Shown: positions 35,348 to 46,212, counted from the stretch's first letter. The stretch: DNA of 64,000 nucleotides from an uncultured Clostridium sp. (GCF_947072515.1 NZ_CAMTIG010000019.1:1-64000), one strand, 5' to 3'. Numbers and translations are program-made. Notes: generated by a model not told the origin, from the letters alone.

Positions 35348-38300
35348 TTAATTTTCTTTATTTTCAGTTTCTTCTTTATTATTCTTTGAATCATCATTAT
35401 CTTGTGATTCATTATTATCTTTTGGCGCATTTAAAACATACTTTTTAAATGTGTCTGAATTTGCCACATAATTTGGATAATCCTTTTCTAAAGTTTCCTT
35501 ATAATATGCTTCATATGCTGCTTTTGCAACTGGCGCTGTATAAGAACCATGTCCCCCATCATAAATTCCGCCTACAAATGCTATTTCCGGCTTATCTATA
35601 GGAGAAAAACTCACATATGTTGCATATGGTGATCTACCAAAACTTCTTTGGTCATTATGGTAATCTGCTGTTCCTGTTTTACCAGCTGTTGATATTGGGA
35701 ATGTTTTAAATACAGATGCAGCTGTTCCTTGCTCACCATCATTTGCTCTTCTCATTCCTTCTTTCACAGCATCTAAATTTCCTTTATCAATCTTAGTTTC
35801 ACTTAATATTGTTGGATCATTTTGCTTTAATATTGTTCCATCCACTGAAGTAACTTTATCTACAAGATTTAATGAATATCTAGTTCCACCATTTGCTAAT
35901 GTTGTTATATAAGACATTAATTGTAATGGTGTAAATTGATTTATACCTTGTCCTATAGATGCAGAAATTATTTCAGTAGGCGACATTATATTAACTGGTT
36001 TATCATGTATCGTAAATCTACCTATTACTGATGCTACTTTTTTTGCTTGCTCATCTATGTTAGTATTTCTCCCACTTGCATTATAAGTATTTATATTTTC
36101 CGTATACTTTGGAGAAATTTCCATTATTTTTTTAACATCCGGAAGAACTAGCTCATAAAAAGCTTCATACTCAGTTCCTTTATCTCCTGTTCCAACAACT
36201 TCTAATCTGTCTGTTATTTTTTTCTTTAAATTAATTTTAGCTTGTTCAAGTTCAGGTGTATCTGCTAAATTAGCTGCAAAATCAAATGGAACGTAACTCT
36301 CTCCACCTGCATAAGTTCCATTAGCTAAATAATCATTCAGTTCAAACTTTGCAAAACTTATTATATTCTTTTTATTTGTAGTAAAATTATATGTTTGCCC
36401 TGTTGTATTTTCTTCAATTTCTATTCCTGTTGATGGATTTTCTTGACTATTAGGATCAGATCCTAGTCCAAATTTCCATGCCCAATTAGCTAAACTATTT
36501 AATGCTTTTTGTTTTGCTTCCACTTCTGGTAAATCCTTATTTTCATTCATTGTTTTTGTATATAATCTATATGCTGTTTCATACATATAAACATTGCATG
36601 AAACTTCTAAAGCTTTAGCTGCATTTGTAAGTCCATGACTTCCACCATTTGCATGAATCCAGCATGCTGGAGTTCCAAAATCACTTGGTCTACCTGTAAA
36701 AACTCCACCTGCCATTATTTGTTCTGAAGGTGTTATAACCCCCTCTTGAAGTCCTGCCATAACTGTAAGTGGCTTAAATATTGAACCTGGAGGTAATGTT
36801 CCTAATGTTGCATAGTTATAAAATGGCTTTGGATATAAATCATATTTATCTTCTCTATTTCCATTTTTATCTTTTGGAAATAATTCATCTATACTCTTAC
36901 TCACTCCTGGCATTTGAACAATTTTCTTTCCATACGCCTCTAAATCTGGCGCAAAATACTGCTGTATCTCTTCTTGACTCAATTGTCCTGGAATTGCAAA
37001 TTTATTAGGATCGTAATCTGGATAACTTGCCATACCTAAAATTTTTCCTGTATTTACTTCAGCTACCATTGCAAATCCTCTAGTTGCATTTCCAAATGTA
37101 TGTCCACTATTATCTCTTTTATTTTGTTGTATATTTTTTATAGTATCCTCTAATGCTTGTTGCATTGCATATTGAACATCTTTATTTATATTTAAATGAA
37201 CAGTATTTCCTGGAGATGACTCAAGTCTAAATAATTCTTCTGTTTCTCTTCCTTGAGAATTAACTTTAACAGTTTTTCCTCCTTTTGTTCCTTTTAAATC
37301 ATTTTCATAAGATGCTTCTATTCCTGCTTTTCCTATAAGATCTGTTGATGCATCATATCCTCTTAATTCATAACTTGCTTGTGTCGAAGAATCAATTTTA
37401 GAAACATACCCTAATACAGCTGATCCTAATGTACCATATGGATATTCCCTTACAGGTTGCTTGTCTACATCAACTCCAGGTAAATCATTTAATCTTTGAT
37501 AAATAGTAAATGCTGTTTCCGTTTTTATATTATTTGCTATAACAATTGATTTATCATTTTTAAAACTTTGAATTCTTAGTGCATCTTTTACAATAAAATA
37601 CTTATATAAATCTTCTCTTGAATATTTTCCTTCTATTTTTGCAAGGATTTCATCTCCAGTCATATCTTTGTATATTTTCTTTCTTTCATTATATGCACTT
37701 AATTCAGTATCATAAGCTTGTTTATCTTCTTTAGTTAAAGTTCCACTTTTTTTAACTGGTTTTGAATCGATTATATCAATTAAGTCATATGTTTTAATTA
37801 AATAATTAAAAGCTTCTTTTGCTGTAACTTCTTTTAGTTTTTCATCTATTTCTTGCGATTGTTTTTCATCTAAATCTACATTTTGATTAGAAAATAATTT
37901 TCTTTTAAAATAATCGTTCATCCCTCTATCTTTTAAGAATCTTATCTTATCATAATCTTGACTTTCTGTATCTGAACTTTTAAATTCGTAATATGGTTCT
38001 CCATTTTCATTTAATTTTAAAATCGTATCATTTAATAAAACTTCCTCATTTTCTTCTAATATTTCAAATACTAACCCCATAGTTTCATAAAAATTATATT
38101 TCCCTTCTGTTGGAGTGCTATATTTTAATATGTATATTTGTTTATTTCCTGCTAATACATTTCCTTCATTATCTAATATTTCACCTCTCGGTGTCTTTTC
38201 ATCTACAAATCTAATTGAGTTTGTTTTAGCTCTATCTACATAATAATCATGTTTATATACTTGCAAATATAAAGTTTTAACTGCAAGAACAGTAAATACT

Positions 38301-38374
38301 CCCCCCATTATGGCTTTCATTATAGTATAACGGGATATTTCCTTTTTTCTTTTTTTAGGCTTGTTTACTATCAT
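35348..38374 (-). CDS. mrdA: penicillin-binding protein 2, tandem copy 1
   Basis: About 1008 residues. A short basic cytoplasmic start (MIVNKPKKRKKEISRY), one membrane helix, a dimerisation domain (PRGEILDNEGNVLA), then a transpeptidase domain with S531-I-F-K, SCN (EVSCNVYMY) and KTGTAD. It crosslinks peptidoglycan in the elongasome with RodA. Start ATG 38374 is chosen by analogy with the other two copies. All three are longer than typical PBP2 because of insertions in the pedestal and within the transpeptidase domain. The low-complexity C-tail (Asn/Asp/Glu/Lys) differs among copies. It is separated from copy 2 by a terminator, so it has its own promoter. Confidence 0.93.
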   Translation of the reverse strand: MIVNKPKKRKKEISRYTIMKAIMGGVFTVLAVKTLYLQVYKHDYYVDRAKTNSIRFVDEKTPRGEILDNEGNVLAGNKQIYILKYSTPTEGKYNFYETMGLVFEILEENEEVLLNDTILKLNENGEPYYEFKSSDTESQDYDKIRFLKDRGMNDYFKRKLFSNQNVDLDEKQSQEIDEKLKEVTAKEAFNYLIKTYDLIDIIDSKPVKKSGTLTKEDKQAYDTELSAYNERKKIYKDMTGDEILAKIEGKYSREDLYKYFIVKDALRIQSFKNDKSIVIANNIKTETAFTIYQRLNDLPGVDVDKQPVREYPYGTLGSAVLGYVSKIDSSTQASYELRGYDASTDLIGKAGIEASYENDLKGTKGGKTVKVNSQGRETEELFRLESSPGNTVHLNINKDVQYAMQQALEDTIKNIQQNKRDNSGHTFGNATRGFAMVAEVNTGKILGMASYPDYDPNKFAIPGQLSQEEIQQYFAPDLEAYGKKIVQMPGVSKSIDELFPKDKNGNREDKYDLYPKPFYNYATLGTLPPGSIFKPLTVMAGLQEGVITPSEQIMAGGVFTGRPSDFGTPACWIHANGGSHGLTNAAKALEVSCNVYMYETAYRLYTKTMNENKDLPEVEAKQKALNSLANWAWKFGLGSDPNSQENPSTGIEIEENTTGQTYNFTTNKKNIISFAKFELNDYLANGTYAGGESYVPFDFAANLADTPELEQAKINLKKKITDRLEVVGTGDKGTEYEAFYELVLPDVKKIMEISPKYTENINTYNASGRNTNIDEQAKKVASVIGRFTIHDKPVNIMSPTEIISASIGQGINQFTPLQLMSYITTLANGGTRYSLNLVDKVTSVDGTILKQNDPTILSETKIDKGNLDAVKEGMRRANDGEQGTAASVFKTFPISTAGKTGTADYHNDQRSFGRSPYATYVSFSPIDKPEIAFVGGIYDGGHGSYTAPVAKAAYEAYYKETLEKDYPNYVANSDTFKKYVLNAPKDNNESQDNDDSKNNKEETENKEN

Positions 38375-38514
38375 CTTAATCCCCATTCTTTTTAATATAA
38401 TTCCTTATACTTCATATTATATATCATTTAATTCATTATTCATTAACATTATATTAATAATATTACCATAATTTTTATATTAAAAAAATAGTTATTTTAA
38501 ACTTTATAAAAAAA

Positions 38515-38556
38515 AAGCTGCTTTTTAGTAGATTTTTGTCTACAAAAGCAACTTTT
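38515..38556 (-). terminator. terminator of PBP2 copy 2
   Basis: Long hairpin with GTAGA/TCTAC inner stem and an AGC..GCT outer stem, followed on the - strand by nine T. Confidence 0.75.
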
Positions 38557-38566
38557 CCCTATTTTT

Positions 38567-41500
38567 CTAGTTATTATTAAAATCTTTCATTACTTGTTCT
38601 TGTTCTTGTTTTGTTTTTTCTTGAGCCTGAGCCTGCGCTTTTCCTTCTGCACTTTCTGGATTATTATCCTTTGGTGCATTTAAAACATATTTAGTAAAGC
38701 TTGTCGATGAATAATGCATTTGCGTAAGTTGATCTTTAAAATATGCTTCATATGCTGCTTTTGCAACTGGTGCTGTATATCCACCATGTCCTGCATCATA
38801 AATTACTCCAACAAATGCGATTTGAGGATTATCAAATGGCGCAAAACTCACATATGTTGCATATGGTGCTCTACCAAAATCTCTTTGATTTTCTGCATAA
38901 TCTGCTGTTCCCGTTTTACCTGCTGTTGCAATTGGGAAACTACCAAAAACAGCTTCAGCTGTTCCTCCCTCTTCATCATTTGCTCTTCTCATACCTTCTT
39001 TAACTGCCGCCAATGTTGATGGCTTTAGATTTAGTTTTTCTACAACTTCCGGTTCTTGTTTTTCTAACACACTTCCATTTGGTGTAGTTACTTGATCTAA
39101 TAAATGTAATCTATATCTAGTTCCACCATTTGCTATTGTCATTGTATACTCTGCTAATTGCATTGGTGTAAAATGATTTATCCCTTGCCCTATAGCTGAA
39201 TAAATAAGCTGTGCTGGTGACATTATTTCCCCTGCTACATCTCTTATAGTAAATTGTGTTATTGTTAATGCTACTTGCTTTGCTTGAGCTTCAACAGTTG
39301 TATTAGGGTTTGATTTTTTATAATTTTCAAAACTAGCCTGATAACTTGGAGATTCCTTCATTATTTTAAGGACTATTGGATAAACTTGATTATAAAATTC
39401 ATCATAATCAGCAGATTTTTCATTTGTTCCCACTTTTTCTAGTCTATCATTTATTAGATTCTTCAATTGATTTTTTAAATCTGCTAAACTTTGTGAGTCT
39501 CCTGAATTTGCCGCAAAATCAAATGGTGCAAATTTATATGTTCCCTTATAGTCTCCTGCTTCTAAATAACTATTTAAATTAAATTTTGAAAATTGTATTG
39601 CATTATCTTTATAGCTTTGGAAATTATATACTTGCCCACTTGTATTTTCAGGAATTTCTATTCCTGTTCCTGGGTCTGAATTACTATTTGGATTATGACC
39701 TAATCCAAATTTCCATGCCCATTGTGCTAGTGAATTTAAAGCATATATTTGTGCATCCGTTCCTTGTAAATTTGAATCTTTTAAAGCTTTTTCATATAAT
39801 CTATATCCCATTTCATAGAAGAAAAAGTTACATGATACTTGAAGTGCTTTTTCAACATCTACTGGTCCATGTCCTCCACCTGTTTGTGGATATATCCAAC
39901 ATTCTGGTCCAAAAGCTTTTCCAAACACATCTGGATGTACATTAAACTTTCCTGTATCATTTACAGTTTCTTCTGGCGTTACAACACCTTCTTCTAAAGC
40001 TGCAATTGCTGTAAGTGGTTTAAATATCGATCCTGGTGGCATTGTTCCTAATGTTGCATAGTTATAAAATGGCTTTGGATATAAATCATATTTATCTTCT
40101 CTATTTCCATTTTTATCTTTTGGGAATAATTGATCCACAGTTTTAGTTACACCTGAAAGCTTAGCTTCCTGTTCTCCAAAACTTTGCAAGTCTGGTGCAA
40201 AATACTGTTGATATTGTTCCTTTGTAAGTTGACCTGGTATTGCAAATAGATTTGGATTGTAATCTGGATAACTTGCCATTGCTAGTATATTTCCTGTATG
40301 AACATCAACTACAAGTGCTGCTCCCCTTGTTGCATTTGGGAATGATTTTCCTGCATCCTTTGCATTTTTTCTAATGTTATCTATAGTATCTTTTAAGGCT
40401 TCTTGTGTAGCATATTGTACACTTTTATTTATTGTTAACTGTACATTATCTCCTTGCGATACTTCTTGTGAGAAAAGACTTTGAGTTATTCTACCTTGTG
40501 AATTAACTTTTACAGTTTTTCCACCTTTTGAACCTCTTAAATATTCTTCATAGCTTTTTTCTATCCCTGCTTTTCCAACTAAATCAGAAGCTACATCATA
40601 ACCTCTAAGTGCATATTCATCTTTTAACGAACTATCTATTGGTGATACATATCCCATTACTGATGATGCTAAATTATCATATGGATAATATCTTACTGGT
40701 TGTAAATTCACATCTATTCCTGGTAACTCATTTAGTTTTTGATAAATTGTAAAAGCAGTTTCCTTCTTTATATTATTTGCTATTGTTATTGATCTATATC
40801 CTTTAAAACTTTGCATTTTCATTGCATCTTTAACTACTACATAGTCTCTTATAGTTTCTAATGGATATTTTTGAAGTAATACTTTTAACTGCTCTGCTCC
40901 AGTCATTTCAGAATATTTTTTTACATTTTCATTGTATGTATTCATTTTGTTTGTATATTCTGCTTGCTTTTCCTTACTTGAATTTTTCCCAATATCCGCT
41001 GGTTTTGGATTAAGAATAGAAATTATATTGTATGTTTTAACTAAATAATCAAATGCGTCCTCTGGTGTTACTTTTAAAAGTTCTTCATTTATCTTAGCAT
41101 TTTCTACATCAGTTAATTCTCTATTTTGTCCCCCATATATTTTTTTCTGAATTACTTCATTCATTCCTCTATCTCTCAAAAATCTTATTTTTTCATACTC
41201 CTGAGTTTGCTTTTCAGTAGTACTGTATGAAAAATAAAACTTCCCATTATCAAGCTTTAACATCATATCATCTTGAAGTGTTTCCCCATCTTCTTTTAGT
41301 ATATTAAAAACTTGCCCCATAGTATTATAAAATTCGCCTTCTCCTGTAGATGGAACTGTATATGTAATATTATAGATTTCTCTGTTAGTTGCTAAAATGT
41401 TTCCTTTATCATCTAAAATTTCCCCTCTAGGAGCATCTTGCGCTATAAATCTAGTAGAATTCTCATTTGCTTTTCCCTTATAATATTCATGTTTATATAA

Positions 41501-41614
41501 TTGTAGGTAAAGTACTCTTAAAGCAATTATTGTAAATACACCTATCATTATAAATTTTACAATTGTGTACCTTGATATAGGTTTCTTTTTCTTCTTAGGT
41601 TTATTTACTATCAT
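38567..41614 (-). CDS. mrdA: penicillin-binding protein 2, tandem copy 2
   Basis: 1015 residues with the same layout as copy 1: basic start (MIVNKPKKKKKPISRY), membrane helix, PRGEILDDKGNILATN, transpeptidase motifs S529-I-F-K, SCN (QVSCNFFFYE) and KTGTADY. The tail is Gln/Lys/Glu-rich (KAQAQAQEKTKQEQEQ). GGAGGG ribosome site. It is flanked by terminators on both sides, so it is its own unit. The active site looks intact, so all three copies should be functional, perhaps specialised by growth stage or sporulation. Confidence 0.93.
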   Translation of the reverse strand: MIVNKPKKKKKPISRYTIVKFIMIGVFTIIALRVLYLQLYKHEYYKGKANENSTRFIAQDAPRGEILDDKGNILATNREIYNITYTVPSTGEGEFYNTMGQVFNILKEDGETLQDDMMLKLDNGKFYFSYSTTEKQTQEYEKIRFLRDRGMNEVIQKKIYGGQNRELTDVENAKINEELLKVTPEDAFDYLVKTYNIISILNPKPADIGKNSSKEKQAEYTNKMNTYNENVKKYSEMTGAEQLKVLLQKYPLETIRDYVVVKDAMKMQSFKGYRSITIANNIKKETAFTIYQKLNELPGIDVNLQPVRYYPYDNLASSVMGYVSPIDSSLKDEYALRGYDVASDLVGKAGIEKSYEEYLRGSKGGKTVKVNSQGRITQSLFSQEVSQGDNVQLTINKSVQYATQEALKDTIDNIRKNAKDAGKSFPNATRGAALVVDVHTGNILAMASYPDYNPNLFAIPGQLTKEQYQQYFAPDLQSFGEQEAKLSGVTKTVDQLFPKDKNGNREDKYDLYPKPFYNYATLGTMPPGSIFKPLTAIAALEEGVVTPEETVNDTGKFNVHPDVFGKAFGPECWIYPQTGGGHGPVDVEKALQVSCNFFFYEMGYRLYEKALKDSNLQGTDAQIYALNSLAQWAWKFGLGHNPNSNSDPGTGIEIPENTSGQVYNFQSYKDNAIQFSKFNLNSYLEAGDYKGTYKFAPFDFAANSGDSQSLADLKNQLKNLINDRLEKVGTNEKSADYDEFYNQVYPIVLKIMKESPSYQASFENYKKSNPNTTVEAQAKQVALTITQFTIRDVAGEIMSPAQLIYSAIGQGINHFTPMQLAEYTMTIANGGTRYRLHLLDQVTTPNGSVLEKQEPEVVEKLNLKPSTLAAVKEGMRRANDEEGGTAEAVFGSFPIATAGKTGTADYAENQRDFGRAPYATYVSFAPFDNPQIAFVGVIYDAGHGGYTAPVAKAAYEAYFKDQLTQMHYSSTSFTKYVLNAPKDNNPESAEGKAQAQAQEKTKQEQEQVMKDFNNN

Positions 41615-41756
41615 TTAGCCCTCCTATTTTCTTTATTTTATTCATATTCTATATGTTAATTTAATAAAAACCTTTTCTTATTCACCTTCTTCATATTTAT
41701 TTTAAAAAATTTGATTTCATTTAATATTTTATCATAAATATTAAAATACAAAAGAA

Positions 41757-41788
41757 AAAACTGTAGAAAAATTCATTTTTCTACAGTT
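41757..41788 (-). terminator. terminator of PBP2 copy 3
   Basis: CTGTAGAAAAA with TTTTTCTACAG (41761-41786), T-run on the - strand. Ends the mreBCD-mrdA transcript. Confidence 0.85.
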
Positions 41789-41813
41789 TCTTAACTTAAA
41801 TTTAATTTTTATA

Positions 41814-44800
41814 TTAGTTTGATGGAGTTATTTCTCCTCCAACACTATCTTGTTGTTTTAACTTTTCATTTTCTTGGTTTGTTTTTTCGCTTCCTGCATA
41901 GTTATCAGCTGGTGCATCTAAAACATATTTAGTGAAACTTCCTGATTTATAACCATCTTTTATAAGTTGATCTTTAAAGTAAGCTTCATATCCAGCTTTA
42001 GCAACCATTTGTGCCATTGCTCCATCATACATAACTACCATTACTGCAACTTGTGGATCTTTATATGGTGCAAATCCAATATATGTTGCATAAGGTGATC
42101 TTCCATATGTTCTTTGATCTGATGAAACATCGGCTGTTCCTGTTTTACCAGCTGTTGCTATTGGGAAGTTTCCAAAACTTGCATAAGCTGTACCATCTGG
42201 TGTTGAATCAACTTCTCTCATACCTTCATGTATTGTATCAATAGTTGATTGACTCATAGGAATTTTGTCGACTACTTCTGGATCTGTTTTTTGTAATACT
42301 TGCCCACTTGGACTTGTTACTTCACTTACTAAATGTAATCTATATCTTGTTCCACCATTAGCTAATGCCATTATATATGATGCTAATTGAATAGGTGTAA
42401 AGTTATCAATACCTTGACCTATAGCTCCATAAACAAGTTGTGCTGGTGATAACATTTGATTTTGTTCATCTATTGTAAATGATGCAATTGTGTAAGCTAC
42501 TTCATATGCTTGTTGTTTAATATTTGTATTTGGATTTTTAGCTTTAAATGCATCAAATGACTCTTGATATTGTTTTGATGTTTGCATTAATTTCAATACA
42601 TCCGGATAAACTTGTTGATAGAACTGTTCAAAATCCGGTTGTGGATTATTTGTTCCTACAGCTTCTAATCTCGTATTTACCTTATTTATTATATCATTTT
42701 TAAGCTGATTAGCTTCACTTGAATCACTTGATGTTGTTTCGATACTAAATGGTGCAAATACAAATGAATCATAATTTCCTGAAATTAATCTATCATATAA
42801 GTTGTACTTTGCATAAAGAAGTGTATCTGCTTTAAAACTTTCAAAACTATAAACTTGCCCAGAATTATTTTCTGGAATTTCTATTCCTGTTACTGATGTT
42901 TGTGTATCAGCAGGTGAATGACCTAATCCAAATTGCCATGCCCATCTAGCTAAAGAATTCAATGCATAAATTTGTGCTTGTTGTCCTTTTAACTTAGTTG
43001 TTTGTAATGCATGTTCATATAATCTGAATCCCATATCATAGAAGAAAACGTCACTTGATTGTTGAAGTGCTGTTTGCAGAGTTATAGGTCCCATTCCACG
43101 TCCATAAGCTTTTCCATACCAACCTTCTGGATCAAAGCCTTTACCAAACACTTCTGGATATTGGTTGAACTTTTGAGGTGTATCATATATTTCACCTGGT
43201 TTATATAAACCTTCTTGCATTACTGCTGTAGATGTCATAGGTTTAAATATTGACCCCGGTGGAATAGCTCCCATTGTTGCGTAATTATAAAATGGTTTTG
43301 GATAAAGATTATATTTATCTTGTCTTTGACCATCTGGTCCTACTGGGAACATCTCATTTACTGTTTTAGTAACTCCAGGTTCATGTATCATTTTTTCACC
43401 GAATGCTTCTAAATTCGGATCAAAATATTCATCATATTGAGCTTTAGTAAGTTGCCCTGATACTGCAAATAAATTGGGGTTAAAGTCTGGATAACTTGCC
43501 ATTCCTAAAATGTTTCCATTTTTAACATCTACCATTATTGCAGCCCCTCTTGTTGCATTAAACTCTGATGGGTCTCCTGGTGCAAGGTTATCACGTACAT
43601 TTGCTCTTACATATGCCATTGTATCTTTTAAAGATTGTTCTAATGCATATTCAACATTTTTATTAATTGTTAAATGTACATTATCTCCTGGATATGGATT
43701 AATAGTATCTAATGTTGCTGTTGTTCTACCTTGAGAGTCAACTTTAACTGTTTTCCCTCCAGATTCTCCTCTTAAATACTCTTGATATGCAGCTTCAATA
43801 CCTGAAGCTCCAACTAACGCTGTAGAAACATCATATCCTTGTAATTCATATTGTGCTTGCTCTGCTTGACTAATTGGAGTTAAATATCCAATTACTGATG
43901 AGGCTAAATTATTATAAGGATAATATCTAACTGGTTGCATTTGAACATTAATTCCTGGTAACCTATCAAGTTCTTGATAAACATCGAAAGCTGTACTTTG
44001 TTTAATATCTGATGCCATTGTTACAGTTCTTTCACCTTTGAAACTTTGCATTTTTATTTCATCTTGAACTATAGCATACTGCATTATATCTTGTTTGCTA
44101 TATCCTTTTGCTTCAATAAGATTTAATAATTCTGCACCTGTCATTTTATTATATTTTGCCATTTGAGCATTATACTCTTGTAAATTTGCTTTATAATCAT
44201 TTTCTACTTTATCTGATGCTCCTTTAGCAGGTTCAGTTGGTGCTGAATAAATAAGATTTATTAAGTTATACTCTTTAACTAAGTAATCAAATGCTTGGTC
44301 TGGAGTAACTGTTAATAACTCTTTGTTTATTGCATCAGTTTGTTGTTGTGTTAATGCACGAATTGCATCTCCATAAAGTTTAGTCTGAATAGCTTCATTC
44401 ATTCCGATATCTGTTAAATATCTTATTTGGTCATCTTCTTTTGCTTCTTGATTATTTGTGTCAAATCCATAATACAAATTACCATTAGCATCCATCTTAA
44501 GAAGCATTGTATTAACTAATTTATCATTGTTTTCTTTAATGATTCTAAATACTTCTTTAAGCGTTGGATAGAAATCAACTTCTCCATTAGATGGTTCTGT
44601 ATAAGTTAAATTATAGATTTCTTTATTAGTAGCTAAAATATTACCTTGGTCATCTAAGATTTCTCCTCTTGGAGCATCCTCTTGTACAAATCTTATAGAG
44701 TTTTCACTTGCTATATTGGAATAGTAAGAATGTTCTACTATTTGTAAATAAACAAGCCTACCTAATATAGCTGTGAAAATAATCCCCATAATTACTTTTA

Positions 44801-44858
44801 AAACAGTAAATCTCGAAAACCTTTTTCTTTTTTTCGTCTTTGGTTTGTTAACTATCAT
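41814..44858 (-). CDS. mrdA: penicillin-binding protein 2, tandem copy 3 (mre operon member)
   Basis: 1014 residues, same domain order. Motifs: S536-I-F-K, SSD (LQQSSDVFFYDMG) where the other copies have SCN, and KTGTADV. An SxD second motif is normal in E. coli PBP2, so activity is expected. Start is ATG 44858, overlapping the mreD stop by 4 bp (ATGA), with GGAGG upstream; translation is coupled to mreD. This copy is therefore the true elongasome PBP2 of the mreBCD operon, while copies 1 and 2 are separate units. It is the most divergent copy around motif 2. Confidence 0.93.
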   Translation of the reverse strand: MIVNKPKTKKRKRFSRFTVLKVIMGIIFTAILGRLVYLQIVEHSYYSNIASENSIRFVQEDAPRGEILDDQGNILATNKEIYNLTYTEPSNGEVDFYPTLKEVFRIIKENNDKLVNTMLLKMDANGNLYYGFDTNNQEAKEDDQIRYLTDIGMNEAIQTKLYGDAIRALTQQQTDAINKELLTVTPDQAFDYLVKEYNLINLIYSAPTEPAKGASDKVENDYKANLQEYNAQMAKYNKMTGAELLNLIEAKGYSKQDIMQYAIVQDEIKMQSFKGERTVTMASDIKQSTAFDVYQELDRLPGINVQMQPVRYYPYNNLASSVIGYLTPISQAEQAQYELQGYDVSTALVGASGIEAAYQEYLRGESGGKTVKVDSQGRTTATLDTINPYPGDNVHLTINKNVEYALEQSLKDTMAYVRANVRDNLAPGDPSEFNATRGAAIMVDVKNGNILGMASYPDFNPNLFAVSGQLTKAQYDEYFDPNLEAFGEKMIHEPGVTKTVNEMFPVGPDGQRQDKYNLYPKPFYNYATMGAIPPGSIFKPMTSTAVMQEGLYKPGEIYDTPQKFNQYPEVFGKGFDPEGWYGKAYGRGMGPITLQTALQQSSDVFFYDMGFRLYEHALQTTKLKGQQAQIYALNSLARWAWQFGLGHSPADTQTSVTGIEIPENNSGQVYSFESFKADTLLYAKYNLYDRLISGNYDSFVFAPFSIETTSSDSSEANQLKNDIINKVNTRLEAVGTNNPQPDFEQFYQQVYPDVLKLMQTSKQYQESFDAFKAKNPNTNIKQQAYEVAYTIASFTIDEQNQMLSPAQLVYGAIGQGIDNFTPIQLASYIMALANGGTRYRLHLVSEVTSPSGQVLQKTDPEVVDKIPMSQSTIDTIHEGMREVDSTPDGTAYASFGNFPIATAGKTGTADVSSDQRTYGRSPYATYIGFAPYKDPQVAVMVVMYDGAMAQMVAKAGYEAYFKDQLIKDGYKSGSFTKYVLDAPADNYAGSEKTNQENEKLKQQDSVGGEITPSN

Positions 44859-45349
44859 CTTAGCCTCCATTTATTTTTCAAATTATCTTTTTGTTTCGAA
44901 AATTTGAAAACCAATCTATATCCTATTAACATTATTATCGAGTTATAAATTGCATTGTAAATTATGCCACTTAAACTAACTTCATAATGCATTACATGGA
45001 ATATAGCATAAACCGCCAAATGTTTTAATATAGTCATTGCAAAAATAGTTACAATCGGAACAAGTTTACTTCTTTTAAATACGCTACGTCCAATATATGC
45101 ACATATAAGACAAATTAACATGTTTGTTAGTGCATTTACTCCAAATACTCCACCAAAAAATATATCTTGTAATAATCCACTTACTATCCCTATAAAAACT
45201 GCTTCTCTTTCATTATTTATAAGTGAGTATGCTATTGCAAATGTAAATAATAAACTTGGAAAGGCACCTCTTATTGCTAAGAAAGGTGCCACTGTGTTAT
45301 CAATTATTAATAGTAAAATGCAGATTATTATAGTAATTACTCTTTTCAT
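44855..45349 (-). CDS. mreD: rod shape-determining protein MreD
   Basis: 164 residues, almost wholly hydrophobic with about five membrane helices (GIVSGLLQDIFFGGVFGVNAL is the family pattern). It links MreC to PBP2 and RodA in the membrane. AAGGAG ribosome site, 11 bp after mreC. Its stop overlaps the next gene. Confidence 0.9.
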   Translation of the reverse strand: MKRVITIIICILLLIIDNTVAPFLAIRGAFPSLLFTFAIAYSLINNEREAVFIGIVSGLLQDIFFGGVFGVNALTNMLICLICAYIGRSVFKRSKLVPIVTIFAMTILKHLAVYAIFHVMHYEVSLSGIIYNAIYNSIIMLIGYRLVFKFSKQKDNLKNKWRLR

Positions 45350-45360
45350 ATCTTCACTCC

Positions 45361-46212
45361 TTAACTATTATAGTTGATATCACGTGTATTTTTAGGTGCT
45401 ACTACAAATAATGAATCAATTTGATTAAAGTTAACTGCTGGTTTTATTATTGCAGTTTTCATTATATTTACATTATCTGTGCTAACACTTTGTACAGTTC
45501 CAATTAAGATATTTTGCGGATAAATCCCTCCAAGTCCTGAAGTAACTATTGTATCTCCAGCTTTAATGTTAGAATCCATAGCAATATTTTCAACCTCTGC
45601 ATTTGCAGTTGTTTGATTTTGTCTTACTCCTCTTAATATACCTGTATTATCATTTGTATTTTGTACCTTAACTGCTACAGCTATATTTTCATTTAGTATA
45701 CTTTGAACAGTTGCCCAATTACTTCCTACTGAAGTTACTTGGCCTACTAATCCATTTGGAGCTATAACTACATATCCTTTTTTAATTCCACTATCTGTAC
45801 CTTTATCTATAATGTATCCATCTAATATATTTCCACCACTATACCCTATTATGTGTGTAGCAATATAATTATATTCACTGTTTTCAGTTTCAAAGTTTAA
45901 AACTTTTCTTAACTGATCATTTTGTGCTTCTAATCCTGAATACTGTAAAAGCTGATTTTTTAATTGAGCATTTTCAGCCTCTAATTGAACATTTTGGTCC
46001 TTTACTTCTGTAAAGTTTAAGCATAAATCAACAAACCCCTTGATTTTTGAATTTATAGTATATGTTATTTTTTGAATCGGGTTAAGGGCCGCGCCAGCTC
46101 CATTTGATATTATATTCTCTTGAGAACTTTTAAAGCTCCATGAGATTAATGCTAAAAATACAACTGACAGCACTACAACAGTGACTGCCAGTTTGTTTTT
46201 TCGAACTCTCAT
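45361..46212 (-). CDS. mreC: rod shape-determining protein MreC
   Basis: 283 residues: short cytoplasmic start, one membrane helix (~10-27), a coiled coil (~65-95, QNVQLEAENAQLKNQLLQ) and the extracytoplasmic beta domain (GLVGQVTSVGSNWATV, VTSGLGGIYPQNI). It organises PBP2 outside the membrane. One base separates it from mreB. Confidence 0.93.
   Translation of the reverse strand: MRVRKNKLAVTVVVLSVVFLALISWSFKSSQENIISNGAGAALNPIQKITYTINSKIKGFVDLCLNFTEVKDQNVQLEAENAQLKNQLLQYSGLEAQNDQLRKVLNFETENSEYNYIATHIIGYSGGNILDGYIIDKGTDSGIKKGYVVIAPNGLVGQVTSVGSNWATVQSILNENIAVAVKVQNTNDNTGILRGVRQNQTTANAEVENIAMDSNIKAGDTIVTSGLGGIYPQNILIGTVQSVSTDNVNIMKTAIIKPAVNFNQIDSLFVVAPKNTRDINYNS

Noticed and set aside
41814..44858. 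SSD motif in PBP2 copy 3 as a dead enzyme
   Set aside because: SxD is the natural second motif of E. coli PBP2.
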